Positions 10,801 to 23,700 are shown, counted from the stretch's first letter. The stretch is 64,000 nt of DNA from Chaetorhynchus papuensis (GCA_013396525.1 VWYX01001350.1:1-64000); one strand, 5' to 3'. The notes: generated from the letters alone by a model not told the origin. Made by a program: numbers and translations.

Positions 10801-13800
10801 TTGTTAGCTCATGCTGAGGAGATGTGGGAGTGTGCTGTGTGAGTTGCTGCTGATCAGAGGACTCCTTTGGAGTTTTTCAGTGTTTAAAGTATGTGATAAT
10901 AAAGGAAACCTGCTAGAAGGGAAAGATGGTAAGGAAAGCGATGCAAAAAGGGCCACCACTGTAATTTGATGAGGTAAATTCTGTGATGCATTGCATCAGT
11001 GTAATTCTTGATGGACTCTGTTTTGTGTTTGTCTGAGTTTATGCTGTGCTTCCATGGGGGGAGCAGGAAAAAACCAAACCAAATATTATTTTAAACTACC
11101 AGGTGTCTAATTTCAGTGAAAGAGGAAAACTGAGGTGAATTCTCCCTGCTGCCTCAGAGCAGAGGGGTGTGTGTGAGGGAGACAGCCCCGTGCCATGGAC
11201 AGAGCCCTGCTGGCTTGGAAGGTGGTGTAACAACAAATGAGTGCAGGATCAGATCCACAGCAAAGAGCCTGTCTCAAATTCATGCTATCACTTCAGACAA
11301 CTAACCATGAGGTCTGTTCCTTTTTACATAGCACACCAATAAAATCTTATTGTCTTGTGTTCAGTTAGGATGGATTTCTGTTTGATGGATGTATTTCGAT
11401 TACTGGTTCTAAGCAGTTCTGGAAAGATGTCCAGATCCTCAAATTACTTGGAGATTTAACTGCTACTTAACCTGGAGGCTTCTTAAAAGTTTTGGGCAGA
11501 AAACAAAAGCTGGAGGTATAGAACAGAGTGCATTATTTCTGGTCCCAGTGTTTGGAGAATTACAAGAGATGGAAAAAATAAAGTATTATCTAAAGAAGAG
11601 CCAGCAGGAAACAAAACACTCTTTCAAACATCCTCACTATGTTATTCTAACAATAATAAAAGAAGGGAAAATAAAACTAGTGTTTGAGTTAAGTTGCTTG
11701 GTGATTTTTTTTTTTTCCTTTTTTTTATTATATATGGGAGTACTTTCTTTGTAGTGAACCAGGAGTTCAAGGGGGACCAGTTCCCTGTGAACCAGCCAGC
11801 AGTGCATCAGTTAAAGCCTTTAGCATTTTCTGGGTAAACACAAATGTGATTCTTCTGTCAAAGTAGATAATGTGTGTGTCATCCATACAAATAGCACAAA
11901 TGCATCTTTGCTAAGCAACACTTAACAAGTTTCCTGTGTCACCCTCCTTTTATTTAGTACCTCTTACATTTGTTTTTCTTTCATCTCTGAAAGCACAGAT
12001 CATTATATGCTATTTCTTAGATGCTGATATGAGAGCGTCACTGTTGCTTGAAATTTATACCTTAGAATCAGTGAAATACTTTGCCATCTAGGCACATTAT
12101 TTTTCTTATTGGTGCTGATCTTCTGAATTTTTGCGTGACTTCCTGAGGAAGGTGCCTTTTAATGTTCCTGGCAGTGTTAGACTGACAATTTCAGCTGATG
12201 GAATTGCCTATCATGTTATCTATTGAGGAAGTGCAAAGTTTTGAGAAGAGCAGAAAAACCTGTTAACCAGGCCATGAAAGTCTCTTGTAAACAGGGTGCA
12301 TCTTTTGTTATTAATAAATGAGGGGAAATTATTTCTTTGCCTCCTTTGTTACACTTCCTCTACTCTATTTTATCTAGTCTTACTTAAGCAAGGAAACCAA
12401 GTACAGCTGTCAAACAGCTACAGCATTGAAAAAAAGAATTTGCTTTTCTGGTTGTAACTTGGAATTTTTTAAGTTAATGTTAATTCAATAAAAATTTCAA
12501 GGGCTTTATTCTAACCTCAAGCATAAATTATTTTACCAATCTGCTAGTGTGTGTGTGTACATACTTGGGTTAGTTCTGGGTGTCTTGACATGCAAGAGAT
12601 GGTTAAATTTAATATCCCTATACTCAATAACTTCAGAAAAGCACAGTGAGCTGTTGAAGGGAAGCATGTTATTAGTAAGGAATATTTTGAAAACGTTACC
12701 TAGGGAAATACTTTGCTATTCAGTCGCTTAGTACTTCAGGTGTTATCTAGGAAAATGGCTGTTCAGGAAATAAAATTATCCCTCCAAAGCTAGTTTTGAC
12801 AAATATTTCTGTCTCTTTGTCAAAGACTCTGGGATAAATGCTTAGTTCTATCATTAGTTTCAGTTTAATTTGGCTCTATCACTGACTTGCAGATATGCTA
12901 TCTAATGATGTGAAAGGTTTCCAAGAAAGTTTAAAATATTCCCCCTGGTAATATGGCAGCCTTTTTGTCTGGAGAACTCCTAGAAAACAGTTTCATTTTT
13001 TTGTAATGTGTAAATATTTCTTTTTTTGTTATAACACAGTTTAAGTTACATTAAAATATAAAGGAAATATATTACTTTCCAGCCCAGGTCACTTACTGAT
13101 GTTTTCAACCTTCTTATGTCTAGAAGGTATAATTAGAAAAAGCATTTATCTTTCAGCATGGAGGGAGTTGGTTTTCTACTGAAGTATTCTGAAATTTGTC
13201 AGAGGCTGGAGGGTGCCCATTGCTGGATGGCAGCAGTGCCCAAACCTCCTCTGGCTGCAAACGGGGAAGGTGACATTGGCTCTCATCTCAGAGACAAAAT
13301 CTCAGCTCTCACTGGTGTTTCCTTCAGCCATGTCTGCTCCTGCTTTCCCCTGCTGAAAGGCAAATTTGTCATCTTTAATTAAGCAAGCCATGTTTCGGGG
13401 TCTTTCCTTGTTGGCACACTGCTTCCTGTCCTGATGCCTCTATGCTTTGGAAGAGCTGTGAATCTTCTAGCTCAGCTAGAGAAATATTAACATAACCCCA
13501 ATACCCCAGACTGCTTCCGAGTCTTTAAATTTTGTGCTACATTAATTTGTCCTCGTTCAGGGAAGCGCCTATTCCTCTGCCTGAGCAGGAAAGCTGGGGC
13601 ATTTCTCCAGCTGCCCAAGGAAAAGGTACTTTGGTGCTCCCTGGGATAGTGCTGGCTCAACAGTATGGATCAAAAACAGCTCCTGTGTTCTGCTGACATC
13701 CCTTTCTTTACTATCCAAATTTAAAAATCTACAGACAGGAGAAGGAAAAATCTGAGGAATCCTCTTCTCCAGTACAGTAACACGTGTGAAGATTTCCTCT

Positions 13801-16800
13801 GTCTTGTTTTGAGGATCTGCTGTGGGTTTTGTTGAGGTTTTTTTTTTTTTTAAGAGTTGGAAACCCTGCTTATGATTCAAGCTGCTGGTACATCTGACAG
13901 AAGATGGATATGAAACCCTATCACCAATCTATATACAATTAAATAACAATTTTTTGTGACACTCTGGCATTCTGTCAGCATTGCCTACTATTAAATATTA
14001 ATTCAGGATGAAGGAAAGTGACCTGGAAAGATGAAAATAAGCAGATTTGGTACAAACACAGTAGTAGATTTAACAAAACCCAATTTAATAAAGCAGATCC
14101 CATGTCTCCTCTGCATGTAACAATAATAACGATTAATTTCCCCAAGAATTTCACATTAGACATTTTTTGAATGGAAAATAATCAATGGGATGCTAATAAT
14201 TTGTGAAGTTACCTAAAATAAGCTATTACCTTATCACTACAAAACTTATTTTTTTCTTCACACATTAAACCCCTTTTAAATAACAAGAATTACACTTCCA
14301 GTAATGCTTACCTGAAACCTTTGAAAGTGTGACTGTAATGCTCAGGAAGCAAGAAGACAGTTCAAAACAAAAGCAGCTTTAATCTGTTTTGTTTCTGTCA
14401 TCTGATAGCAGCGTGGCAATGAGCAGCTGGCACAAATGCATCTGTTGGTGTAGGGACCACCAGGTTTTTTTGTGCCCAAAGTCATTTACTCTCAGCTGCT
14501 CAGCAGTTACAGAAGCCCAGGCAGTCCTTTATCCCCCCTTCATTGTGGTGGGAAGAAAATAATAACCCAGCCCTCCTACTGAACAGGGGGCTTGAACTGG
14601 GGTTTATACTCTAAAAACCTTTTTCATTGCATAAATATAGTCCTGATATTAAAGGAGGCTTATTACTAACTAGGCTTGCCATTCAGCTGGCTGTGTCCTT
14701 CCTCTCCCATGGACACATGTGTGCTCTCAGTAAAGCCTTCCTCCCCCAGCAGCCAAGCCAAGCTTTAAATGAAGCTGTCATTGGGAGTTTTTGGTATCGC
14801 AGGAAGCTGGAAGAATAATTGCCATCACCAGCTCTGCTTCAGCAAAAGGCATAACATGTGGCTGAGCTGCTCAGTGCAATGAAACACTGAGGAGTGTGAT
14901 CTATTTAAAGTGCAGCCTGTGATGTTCTTCCCTGGGTGTGAATGTCTGGGACAGCTCTCCAGCTGGTGGGAGCGGGTGCTGCTTCCCTCGCCCCGGGCAG
15001 GGATGTGCAGGTTTCCTGCAGCTGGGGCAGCTCTGCAGTTGGAGTGTGCTTTTTTCATGTGCAGAAAAAGTTGATTCTAATCCCGAGTTATGAGTGAAAG
15101 TTGAAAGGTGTTTCTTTTCTCCTTTTGACAAGGTTTCCTGCATGTTTAGAGTAGAATAAAATGGCTTTGTTTTCTTATTTCAGTAAGTGCTCTGGCTCTG
15201 GAATGCTCTAGTACATTCGTGCAACCCAGCCTTGATGAGGAGGGGATGGTTGGAGGGGCTCTTCAGTGTGATAACCTTGCCTGGCTGTCTCTGGGCAGAA
15301 AGTTTCTAAGCAGAGCACGATGACCAGAGTAAGATAAATTAAATGCCCTGGTTCTGCTTAAATATTAAAAGGAAGACAACAGAAAGCAGTTTATTTTTTG
15401 TGCTACATGCAGCTCAAAATTTATCACTTAAAGATATAAGGGGGAGAGTGGGTTGGGGAAGGTTATCACCTCCCTGCAGGTGGGTGGGAGATGATTTGAT
15501 GTGTGACACTCCAGTCTCCAGACCCCCTGCAGCAAATTGATTCTGTTGGCTGCTCGCTGGTTTTCCACCTTGTCACCTTCCTTAGGTTTTCATCTGCTGT
15601 GTTGTTGACGGCAGCCTCCTTCCATGACTAACTGGGAGCAGGGAAGGTAATAACTTCCTCAACCAAGACATCTTTGCGATCTTATTGAGAATCCCTTTCA
15701 CCTCACTTGTGAGTAATGGAAGCCACCAGTTGTCTTCTGAAATGCTTAAACCTTCTTTATTAGGACACACCTGCCACTTGTTGATAAATGACCAAGTCGT
15801 AAATAACACTTTAAGCATTGTTTTCCCTTCCCTTTTATTGCTTCTGGTGACTTGTATACCCTTCAGCAGATGTGCTAGTCCTGCATGATATTAGGGAGTA
15901 GTTAAATTTTTGGCTAATGGAAAACCAAAATAAATAACACACTAGTAAAATTCATCATATTTTTCTCATAATATGAAGGAATGCAGTAATATAAACACCG
16001 AGGACCTGACTTAATGTCTAGCTGAAACTGTTTATGCTGGGTTTTGCATGGAGTTATTATCGTTTAACTACACTCCATGGTCTTTGACGTTGCTTGAGAG
16101 ACAGGAAATAAAAAGGTTCATTAACAATGAAGGCCTTCAGGAAAGCGAAAACTTAGCATGAAATCTATAATACTTCCTTCTGGGCTTCTGATCCTAAACT
16201 AGAAGGCAATTTTTCAGGTTGAGAAATAAGGAAAAAAGGGAAGCGGGGTGCTGTGTAACTTTGAGAAAATACTAAGAGTCAGGTGGTACTTTGTTTAGCT
16301 TTAGAGATGCAAATGTAGTGAAATCAGGAACTTAGGAGTAGTTGTTGTCTCTGAACTGGTGTATTACTTGAGCATCATTAAATGGATTGTTGAGCCCTCT
16401 TTCTTTCATGGGGTTTAATGTTGTATCTTAACTTACTTGTGAAAGGCAGTTAAAAAGCCTCATATGCAGGTATTAGAGAGCACTGCAAGTAGAAACGCTT
16501 GTAGAATATCACTTGCAGCATTGTGATTCAGTAGTTTCTCAGTGACGTTTGTTCAGCCTTATGTCCTGCACTGTAAGCAGAAGTGTTGTATTTGACACCC
16601 AAAGCAGCGCATTCAGCTTAGTTCTGCCAAGACACAGAGCCTCTGGGTGTTTTGTTTAACTTTTCTTACTAATCTTTTCCCTTCCTTCTCTCTAAAGGGA
16701 AAGCAAGTTAGCTTCTCTCACCCTCATTCACAACATTTGGAAAATGTTCATACTCACATCTTGCTTGAAATCCATTGCTGTTGCAACTACAGGGCACCTC

Positions 16801-17339
16801 TCATTGCTCCCTTTCCCCCCCTACTCAAGCCACCCGTGCTGCTCTCAGATCTTCCCATGGGCACTCCTATGGCTTACTGTCTGTGCCTGTAAATCATTCA
16901 AAAGCATTGCCTGAGGTACAGTCTGTAGGAGGAAGTTGTTATCCATGTGCTTTGGGTCTGGTTTGGAGGTCACTGCAGCCTGAACTTCAGGTCTGAGCTC
17001 AAAGAAGGCTGGCAGGGAAGGTGATGCTCAGGTACAAAGGCTGCTGAGATAAGCAACAGGAAGGCAAAAGCTAGATGTGTCCTAGGCTGATCCTGGCATG
17101 CACAGATCCAGCTGGATTTCAATAAACTCACAGAAGCTCTAGAGGAGTGCCCAGAAGCACCTGTGGGAGAAATAAATGCCAGCTGACCCTTTAGGATGAA
17201 ACTTGAGAAATATGTTATGTATTGGCACTGGCTGTGCTTAGTGTTTGAGGGCTGTCCAAAGAACCCTTGAGCCTTTGGTGGCTCTCCAGCACCTGAGCCC
17301 TTTGTAGCTGTGCTGTTGCTCTCCAGCACAGAGAGGAGC
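7882..17339. other. non-coding stretch, nothing recognised
   Basis: About 9.5 kb without a supportable gene. The longest open frames (8883-9275, 9444-9764, 13569-13880) are 100-130 codons, have no recognisable domain, and compete with frames on the other strand. T-rich runs occur near 11705 and 13838. No LTR, CR1 or tRNA-like sequence was recognised. Confidence 0.55.
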
Positions 17340-17769
17340 TGATGCCTTAGGTTTTAACTTTCATGTTTTTTTAAATCCTGTACTGCCCAGTGTGGAACTC
17401 TGAAGTTTCTTGTAGCCTGTTCATTTCTGCTCTCTCCTGCTGGGCACACACAACAAAGCCTCTCTGGGCCTGCTCTCCAAGGACACCCAGACTGTCCTAG
17501 GCCCAAAAAGTATAAACAAAAGAGCCTCTAAGGGAGGACAAGCTGAGGGGAAATAACATCATTAAACTGAAGCTTTAATTGGAGAATTAACCCTGATATG
17601 CAAATGAACCAAACCTATAAAGGTGTAAAGAATTTGTGACCTGTGGTCCATTTTAGCAATAACCTCTGGCTCCTCAGGGTGAACCTTTGAAGGTCTTTCC
17701 AATAAATACCCACCTTTATTCCCTTACTCCTGTCTAGTCTCTGTTTCTAGGAGGCCTCTTAAGGCATCA
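17340..17769 (+). mobile_element. family A solo LTR, copy 1 (430 bp)
   Basis: The boundaries are set by comparison with the copies at 35754 and 46595 and by a terminal inverted repeat, TGATGCCTTA at the start and TAAGGCATCA at the end. In transcription order it shows an octamer motif ATGCAAAT (17598-17605), TATAAA (17616-17621) and AATAAA (17701-17706). The flanks GAGC and GAGA could be a decayed four-base target duplication. No internal retroviral sequence adjoins it, so a solo LTR is the simplest reading. This copy lacks a 12-base duplication present in the other two. Confidence 0.88.
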
Positions 17770-18599
17770 GAGAAGCAAACTGGACATCTTGCTGCCATTG
17801 GAAAGACCCAGTAAACCATTTACCAGGGAGATGCAGACCCTGAGCCTCCCCTGAAAGCAGTTTGCACTTGGTGCTGTTCCTAGCATTAGAAAGGTAAAGG
17901 TCTGTTCTGTGTATTTTATGCAGAGCAGATTGAAATCAGCATCACACTTCATTTGGCTCCCAGCAGTTGAAGAGAGGAAACACATAGAAATATAAACATA
18001 CTTATTTTGGAGTATTTTCCAATGGGGGAAAAAAATTCAGGCACCTGGGCAAAGCAGTGGGTTTGGGCACTGGACAGATTCAGGATGAAAAAGTTACTGC
18101 ATATCCCAAGCTGCAATTTTTGCAGATTTGCAGTGGTCAGTTACATGCACACAAAATCTTCAACACCCATGGGGTTGAAAAAGGGACAATGTGGTTTATT
18201 CCTAGCCAAAAAGGGGCTACCACAGAGGTGTGGTCACTCAAACTTCTACACTGTAAATTCCCTGATTCTCTTCACAGACAGGAAGGAGGATTTTCTGTCT
18301 TGTGCTCAGCAGTAAGGAAAAGTACTTGTGGGAATTTCACAGGTCTCTGCTAGTGAAAACCTCACTGACAATGTATTTGAAGGTGTTTACTAATGACTTC
18401 TGTTAATTGTTACAAGAGCTTCAAGTTTTAAAAATGGGCATTCATGATTTGCAGCCCGTGAAACTCCATTTCATAAGAAAATGGCATTTCCCTTGTAAAG
18501 AGCCAAGAGCTCCTTCTCTGGGTATTTCTGGTAGATACGAATTGCACAGTTTGTGGGATTCTTACCATTGTTGAGTAAGTGTGTGATACTCTAAAAAGA
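17770..18599. other. non-coding spacer between LTR and CR1 remnant
   Basis: Two overlapping plus-strand frames (18007-18315 and 18057-18353) of about 100 codons show no recognisable domain. The last part, near 18560-18600, may still be decayed CR1 sequence. Confidence 0.5.
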
Positions 18600-18800
18600 T
18601 CTGTGCTGCTGCCTGCAGAGACAAAGCTGAGCAGTCTTCTGCTCATCCCTTGCTACCAGTTTCCCAGTCTTGCTCATAAGGGAGGAATGCTTTCTTTGAC
18701 CTTCCTTTTCTGGCTGAGATACCTGTAGAAGTTCTTCATCTTGTTCTTTGCATCCCTTGTCAGGTTCAGCTCCAGCTATGCCTTGGCCTTCCTCACCTTT
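18600..18800 (-). pseudogene. CR1 LINE ORF2 fragment, broken
   Basis: Read on the minus strand, one frame (about 18797 to 18677) gives a segment containing KNFYRYLSQKRKVKES, after a region resembling the KAQLELNLARD-type stretch of avian CR1 ORF2. A second frame (about 18680 to 18624) continues with MSKTGKLVARDEQK, which is the next stretch of the same family protein. The frame change at about 18675-18680 and an in-frame TAG upstream make this a dead fragment. It comes from the ORF2 polyprotein (endonuclease and reverse transcriptase) of a chicken-repeat-1 element. Its ends are approximate. Recognition rests on my memory of the family, not on a search. Confidence 0.75.
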
Positions 18801-19603
18801 GCTGACTTTACTCAGTAAAGTCACAAGAGGCACCTTCCTTCTGAAAAACATCTGTCACTGAGCTTTGTCCTTTTCAATTTCTCTGCTCCCCCACCCTGGC
18901 AGGTTCTTTTTTCTTGGTGAAATGTATATGATTTCTGATAGCCCCTGTAATAATGGTGATTTCATATATCCTTTAATTTGTCTTCCAGAGACCAATGACA
19001 TTGGCTCTGTGCAAGTCCTTTCACCTCTTTCCTTACTGCATTAGTGTGAATACTGAGGGTACTGCATGTGCAGGGTGCACTGTAAATTGATGTGTGGTGT
19101 TCCTGTCCCCGAGTGCAGAGCAAATACTGAGTGCAGAAAGCAGCTGGCAGGCTGCTGTTGCCTAATTTCACAGTCTGGTATGTTCATTGCATGACAAATT
19201 CCATCCTTGGATTTTTATAGCTATTAAGATGCTTAGGTAATCAAAAGCTGTTGTTAAACAAAACTGGTTTGATCCTGGTAGAAGATCCTTGAGAAAGGGA
19301 CAGTCATCTGTCATCTGTATTTGGATGAAGAGTAAAGCATGCCTGTCCTCTGCTGGCTCCATTCTCAGTGCCAGTTTTCCCCTAGCCTGAGGAAGGGTGG
19401 CCACATCTCAGTTTTCTGAGGTACAGCCAGCCTCCACCAAACCACATCCTTGGCTAAGCCTCCCATCTGCAGGGCAAAAATCACTCAGCACAGAGAGAAC
19501 ACCTCAGCTTTAAACCTCAGAGTAGATGCTGTCCATTCTGTCAAGTACAGGTTTAGCCATAAAAGTCTGTTTTGGCTATGGTAAGAAGACCAGCAGTAGC
19601 TAC
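18801..19603. other. non-coding spacer, nothing recognised
   Basis: No open frame or repeat with support lies between the CR1 remnant and the family B LTR. Confidence 0.5.
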
Positions 19604-20189
19604 TGTTACAGTCTCTGGTTTGTTTTACTTTTCGAGTCCATTTTANNNNNNNNNNNNNNNNNNNNNNNNNNNNNNNNNNNNNNNNNNNNNNNNNNNNNNN
19701 NNNNNNNNNNNNNNNNNNNNNNNNNNNNNNNNNNNNNNNNNNNNNNNNNNNNNNNNNNNNNNNNNNNNNNNNNNNNNNNNNNNNNNNNNNNNNNNNNNNN
19801 NNNNNNNNNNNNNNNNNNNNNNNNNNNNNNNNNNNNNNNNNNNNNNNNNNNNNNNNNNNNNNNNNNNNNNNNNNNNNNNNNNNNNNNNNNNNNNNNNNNN
19901 NNNNNNNNNNNNNNNNNNNNNNNNNNNNNNNNNNNNNNNNNNNNNNNNNNNNNNNNNNNNNNNNNNNNNNNNNNNNNNNNNNNNNNNNNNNNNNNNNNNN
20001 NNNNNNNNNNNNNNNNNNNNNNNNNNNNNNNNNNNAACTTTTCTTTTTAATCCCACAGCAGTACCCTCTGTATTATCCCACAGTCTTGGGAGCCTTTCCC
20101 AGGGCCTCAGGTCAAATGGAGTGTGCTTTTGAGGATCATTGCTTGTCAGAACTGAAAGACTGAAATTCTCAGGATTCAGGGTCCCAACA
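19604..20189 (-). mobile_element. family B LTR, copy 1, with its middle missing in the assembly
   Basis: The right 154 bases (20036-20189) match 40652-40805 with only five differences by eye. The left 42 bases (19604-19645) match 40214-40267 less well, with gaps. The element starts TGTT and ends AACA on the plus strand, a proper TG...CA pair. The flanks GCTAC and GCCAC resemble a five-base target duplication with one change. Transcription is inferred on the minus strand from the AATAAA and TATA positions in the intact copy. The 390 N in the middle replace about 384 bases of the intact copy. Confidence 0.82.
19646..20035. other. assembly gap, 390 N
   Basis: A run of 390 N. Sequence on both sides belongs to the same LTR family, so the missing bases are inferred to be LTR interior. 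The apparent open frames spanning the run are artefacts. Confidence 0.98.
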
Positions 20190-20499
20190 GCCACCAGCAG
20201 TGCTTGCTGAAAACTACAGAGATGTTTAAAGTCTTCCTTTTTTTTTTCTGCTCCCCTCCAGCTGAGCTCCCCTTAGAGCACTGTTCTGACATCTCGCTCC
20301 CACCCTCTCGCACATCTGGCAGATAATGGTGACAGCCTTAGTGCCAAATTGAAAGCATAATGCTTTTCTCTCCTGACTGCTTCAACTAAGCTACCCCCTT
20401 ACAGGCTAAGCAACTTCCCAGCCCCAGCTTGTCAGCACACGGGTGGTGCCTTACCAGCCAATCATTTTATCACAAAACAGTCTTTGCAAATGGGACCTG
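20190..20499. other. non-coding spacer
   Basis: No open frame or repeat is recognised. It contains a T-rich run near 20240 and leads into the candidate conserved element. Confidence 0.5.
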
Positions 20500-20700
20500 T
20501 GAAATGATTTTCGCGGTGAAAATCATTAGCAAGGATAATTAACTAAGACTGTGGTGATGAATAGCGCTGCACTACTGATCAGTGTAATAAAGAACAGAAG
20601 CCACTAATTACAGATAGCAAGCCTTGAAGCCAACGAGAAATTTAATTTAACGTTGCTGCACAGACTCCACACAGTCTAATGTAACTTTGCAATTATCATA
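20500..20700. promoter_or_regulatory. candidate conserved non-coding element with homeodomain-type motifs
   Basis: This stretch contains a perfect 10-base inverted repeat with a five-base loop (20503-20512 and 20518-20527) and two TAATTA cores (20536-20541, 20605-20610). It also has several further ATTA or TAAT cores and two CpG-containing words within 200 bases. Known: homeodomain factors bind TAATTA, and developmental enhancers in gene deserts often have this texture. The claim of conservation is inference from appearance. It is not coding: stops occur in all frames. Confidence 0.3.
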
Positions 20701-23700
20701 ATACAGTCTTGCCACAGATGATGCTTCTGGGAGCATTCCAGGAACAAGCATGTATGTCCATCAGAATAAAAGGGTTTGTGACCAGTCAAGTGCAGCATCT
20801 TGAGAGAACGGGTTAGAACTCCTATATCTGACCAGGTGCTTGGCTTCTGAGGCCCCCAAATGGGTGCAGAACTTGGATCCATCTCCATGATCTCCAGAAG
20901 TCTCAGTATCTCTGTGCCATTTTTAAAGCAGCACCCTGATGTTGTCAGAGATGTTAGATGCACACTTTCTATTTAAAGGCATCTCAAAATGTCTGGTTCA
21001 CCGTGTCAAGCACTCTTTTCACTTGGCATGTGTCACAGTGTCCAGCACATTAAAATGTCAGATCCTGGGCAACGCAAGGTGATGGGAACCAAGCTCATTA
21101 TCCCCACATGCAAGCACAGCAAACTGTGTTTGACACTGGCTGTGGAAGGGCCTTCAGCTGCAGCCAGTTGGTGTATTTCAGACCCTGGAAGAGGCTGCAT
21201 GAATTAAATGTGTGTGTTAGTCACCAAAGTAACAGGCTGCTTCCACAAATTGAGGCAAACCATGTCTCCTGTCAGCTCTCCAGCCTTCCTTTCACGTGCA
21301 CTTGAGTAACAGGCTGGGGGAAGGAGGAAGCAGTGGGGGTTGCAGGTTTTGCATCTATTTGATCATGGGTTTTGAAAGCTTTTTTTAGCCCCCTGCACAT
21401 TATCTTTGATTACAGAATGCAGTGATTATGAATGGTGTCCTGAATATGTGCTGTCTTGTGTACAGATTAGCTTTGCTTTAGGAGCTGCAGGATTTTAGAG
21501 CTACATTAGCTGAGTGGAGGTAGCATAAGCAGGATTTTTGAGGGTATAGCTGGTTTTTCATGGGAGTATTGATTGCTCTGCTGTAAGGTCCTCTGGTAAG
21601 GTAAAAATATCTAAAAGGAGACAGGAAGAATAAGATACAGTAGTCCTCAAAACACTTAAAGGTTGGATGAAGAGAGGTGGGTAACGGTGTTCTCCATGTC
21701 CAGTCTGTAATGGATGAGCATTAATGTGTTTGTTACCCAGACTGGAGGAAAGCTGTATATCTGAAAGATGGTGGGAGAGTCCTTTGCATAGCCAGCAGTT
21801 CTCAAGGCTTTTTGAGGAGTCTTTTAAAGTAAGGTAAACAAGTGCCTGTCAGCAGCTGTGTGGATTAAAATGCTACTGCCTTGAGGTAAAGGAAGGGACC
21901 ATGTGGATTTGAGGCCCTGTCTAGATTTATTTTGTATATTTTCCTGTAATTATTGTTCAGACGAGCAATAACCCTTTTTGTACCTGTTATGTAAAGCTCC
22001 AGCATGTTTCAGGATTTCTGTTTCAATTTCTGCATTCTCTAAGTTTGCTAGAAATAACTATAACCCTGAAGCAGGGCGGGGGGAAGTATCTGGAAGCACA
22101 GGCTGAAGCAAAACTTGGGTAAGCTAGATTAAAAGAAAAACCTGTGAGAGCTTACCCAGCTAAATGGATGTGGGGAGTTGAGCTGGATTCTGGCCAGGTG
22201 CTGTGTGACCTTTGTGCCACTTGTGAGTGCTTCTGTTTGCAGTGAACATTTTGATTTTATGCACTTCAATGCAGGCACTGGGAGCTGGGGCTCAGGAGCT
22301 GTCTAATACCAAACTTTTTTTTTTTTTTCAGAGCTGCGTACAGAGGAGCTAAACCTGTGATGGCCCCTGTCTGATCTTGAGGATCAGATATAAATCCAGG
22401 GCCAAAGCAGTGCCTCTCCACTTGTGTTTGCTTCCTTATTTAATCCATATAACAAGTCAACAATCCTGACCAAGTGTGTATGGTGAAGGAAACAGTGCAG
22501 TGTTTGCATAACTCATCCCAGTTCTGTGCTTTCAGTAGGATCTCCTTGGGCTGGCAGTGAACACAGCCAAATTCCCACAGACTTCACCTTTTCGTTAATC
22601 TGTAAGTGTTGTTTCTACAGGCTCCTGCCTGCAGTGACACCTTTTGAAAGGCAGTTTTGGGAGTGAGTCTATAGGAGAAATAAAAACAGAAGGCTAATAA
22701 TAATCTCCATCTAAAAACTGATAATTCAGTTAACTCCCAGGGTTCATTTGAATGGGAAAGAATTAGTGTGGCCAGTCAAGAAAAGGTGTGGGCTGATTAA
22801 ACTATTACTGTTGACACCATGTAACATGAAGGTAGTAATACAAATGAGTTTAGCCCTCATTAGAGCATGAAGAGAGCAAAAGGGCTGTGGTCTACTTCCA
22901 CAGAGATGTATCATGATCAAAAGGAGAGCTACAATGCAAAAGTAGGTTAGTTCTCTACTGAATCTCAGGTGTCAGCACAGGGCTTGTACTTAAAACTATC
23001 AGTTAGTAATACTTGTTACTTGTACAGTGAGAGAGCTACAGGTGAAGTTTTGAGAAGTTACATTGCCATAATGATACTAGAAAGGGGATCATGACTCCTG
23101 TTTTGTTACTAATAATGGTATAAAAATAATAATTGCAGCCCAAAATGTCTATTTTATCCATAAAAATTTGCATGAATTTTACTTTTTCCCCTATCTGTAG
23201 CTATGTGAAGGAGGGAGCTGAGATCTCTTTAAATACTCAATTTATCTAGAACAAGTAATTAGGCTCACTCAGCTAAAAATAATCCTCCTTTCAGAAACTT
23301 GTTTTGAGGTATTTAACGTTGCTGGAATGAGCTGGATTAATTGTAGCAAATTGTCAATCAAGTTGTTTCACTGAAGCAAAAATAACCTGTAGACTTCAGT
23401 CACTTCTGTTCTTTTTCAATGGAGATTTTAACACCTGTCTTCAAAATGTGAATGATAGTGAAATGTGTTTTTAGATGAAGAAAACTAGATATTTCTGCCA
23501 GTAGAAGTAAATGTGAGAGAAAGCGTTTGGTGTGGATGATGGCAAAGACATTGGCCTGGCAACTTCTGGACTTGCGTTCAGAAAAGCCTCAGAAGTTCTA
23601 AATTTGATTATACTGGCAAACTTGCTCTATGTAGAAAGGAATGCAAGGTGAGATTAAATTGACATCTTCCTTTATGCTTAATAGTATCCATCACCAAATA

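Noticed and set aside
19526..20194. Open frames of 170-190 codons across the gap
   Set aside because: They consist mostly of undetermined residues created by reading through 390 N. The known edges are LTR sequence.
22370..22388. Seven-base hairpin TCTGATC / GATCAGA
   Set aside because: Arms this short are common by chance in 64 kb, and nothing adjacent gives it a role.
22316..22400. T-rich run ending CAG, resembling a 3' splice site
   Set aside because: No good donor follows within normal exon length, and the next segment has stops in the frames examined.
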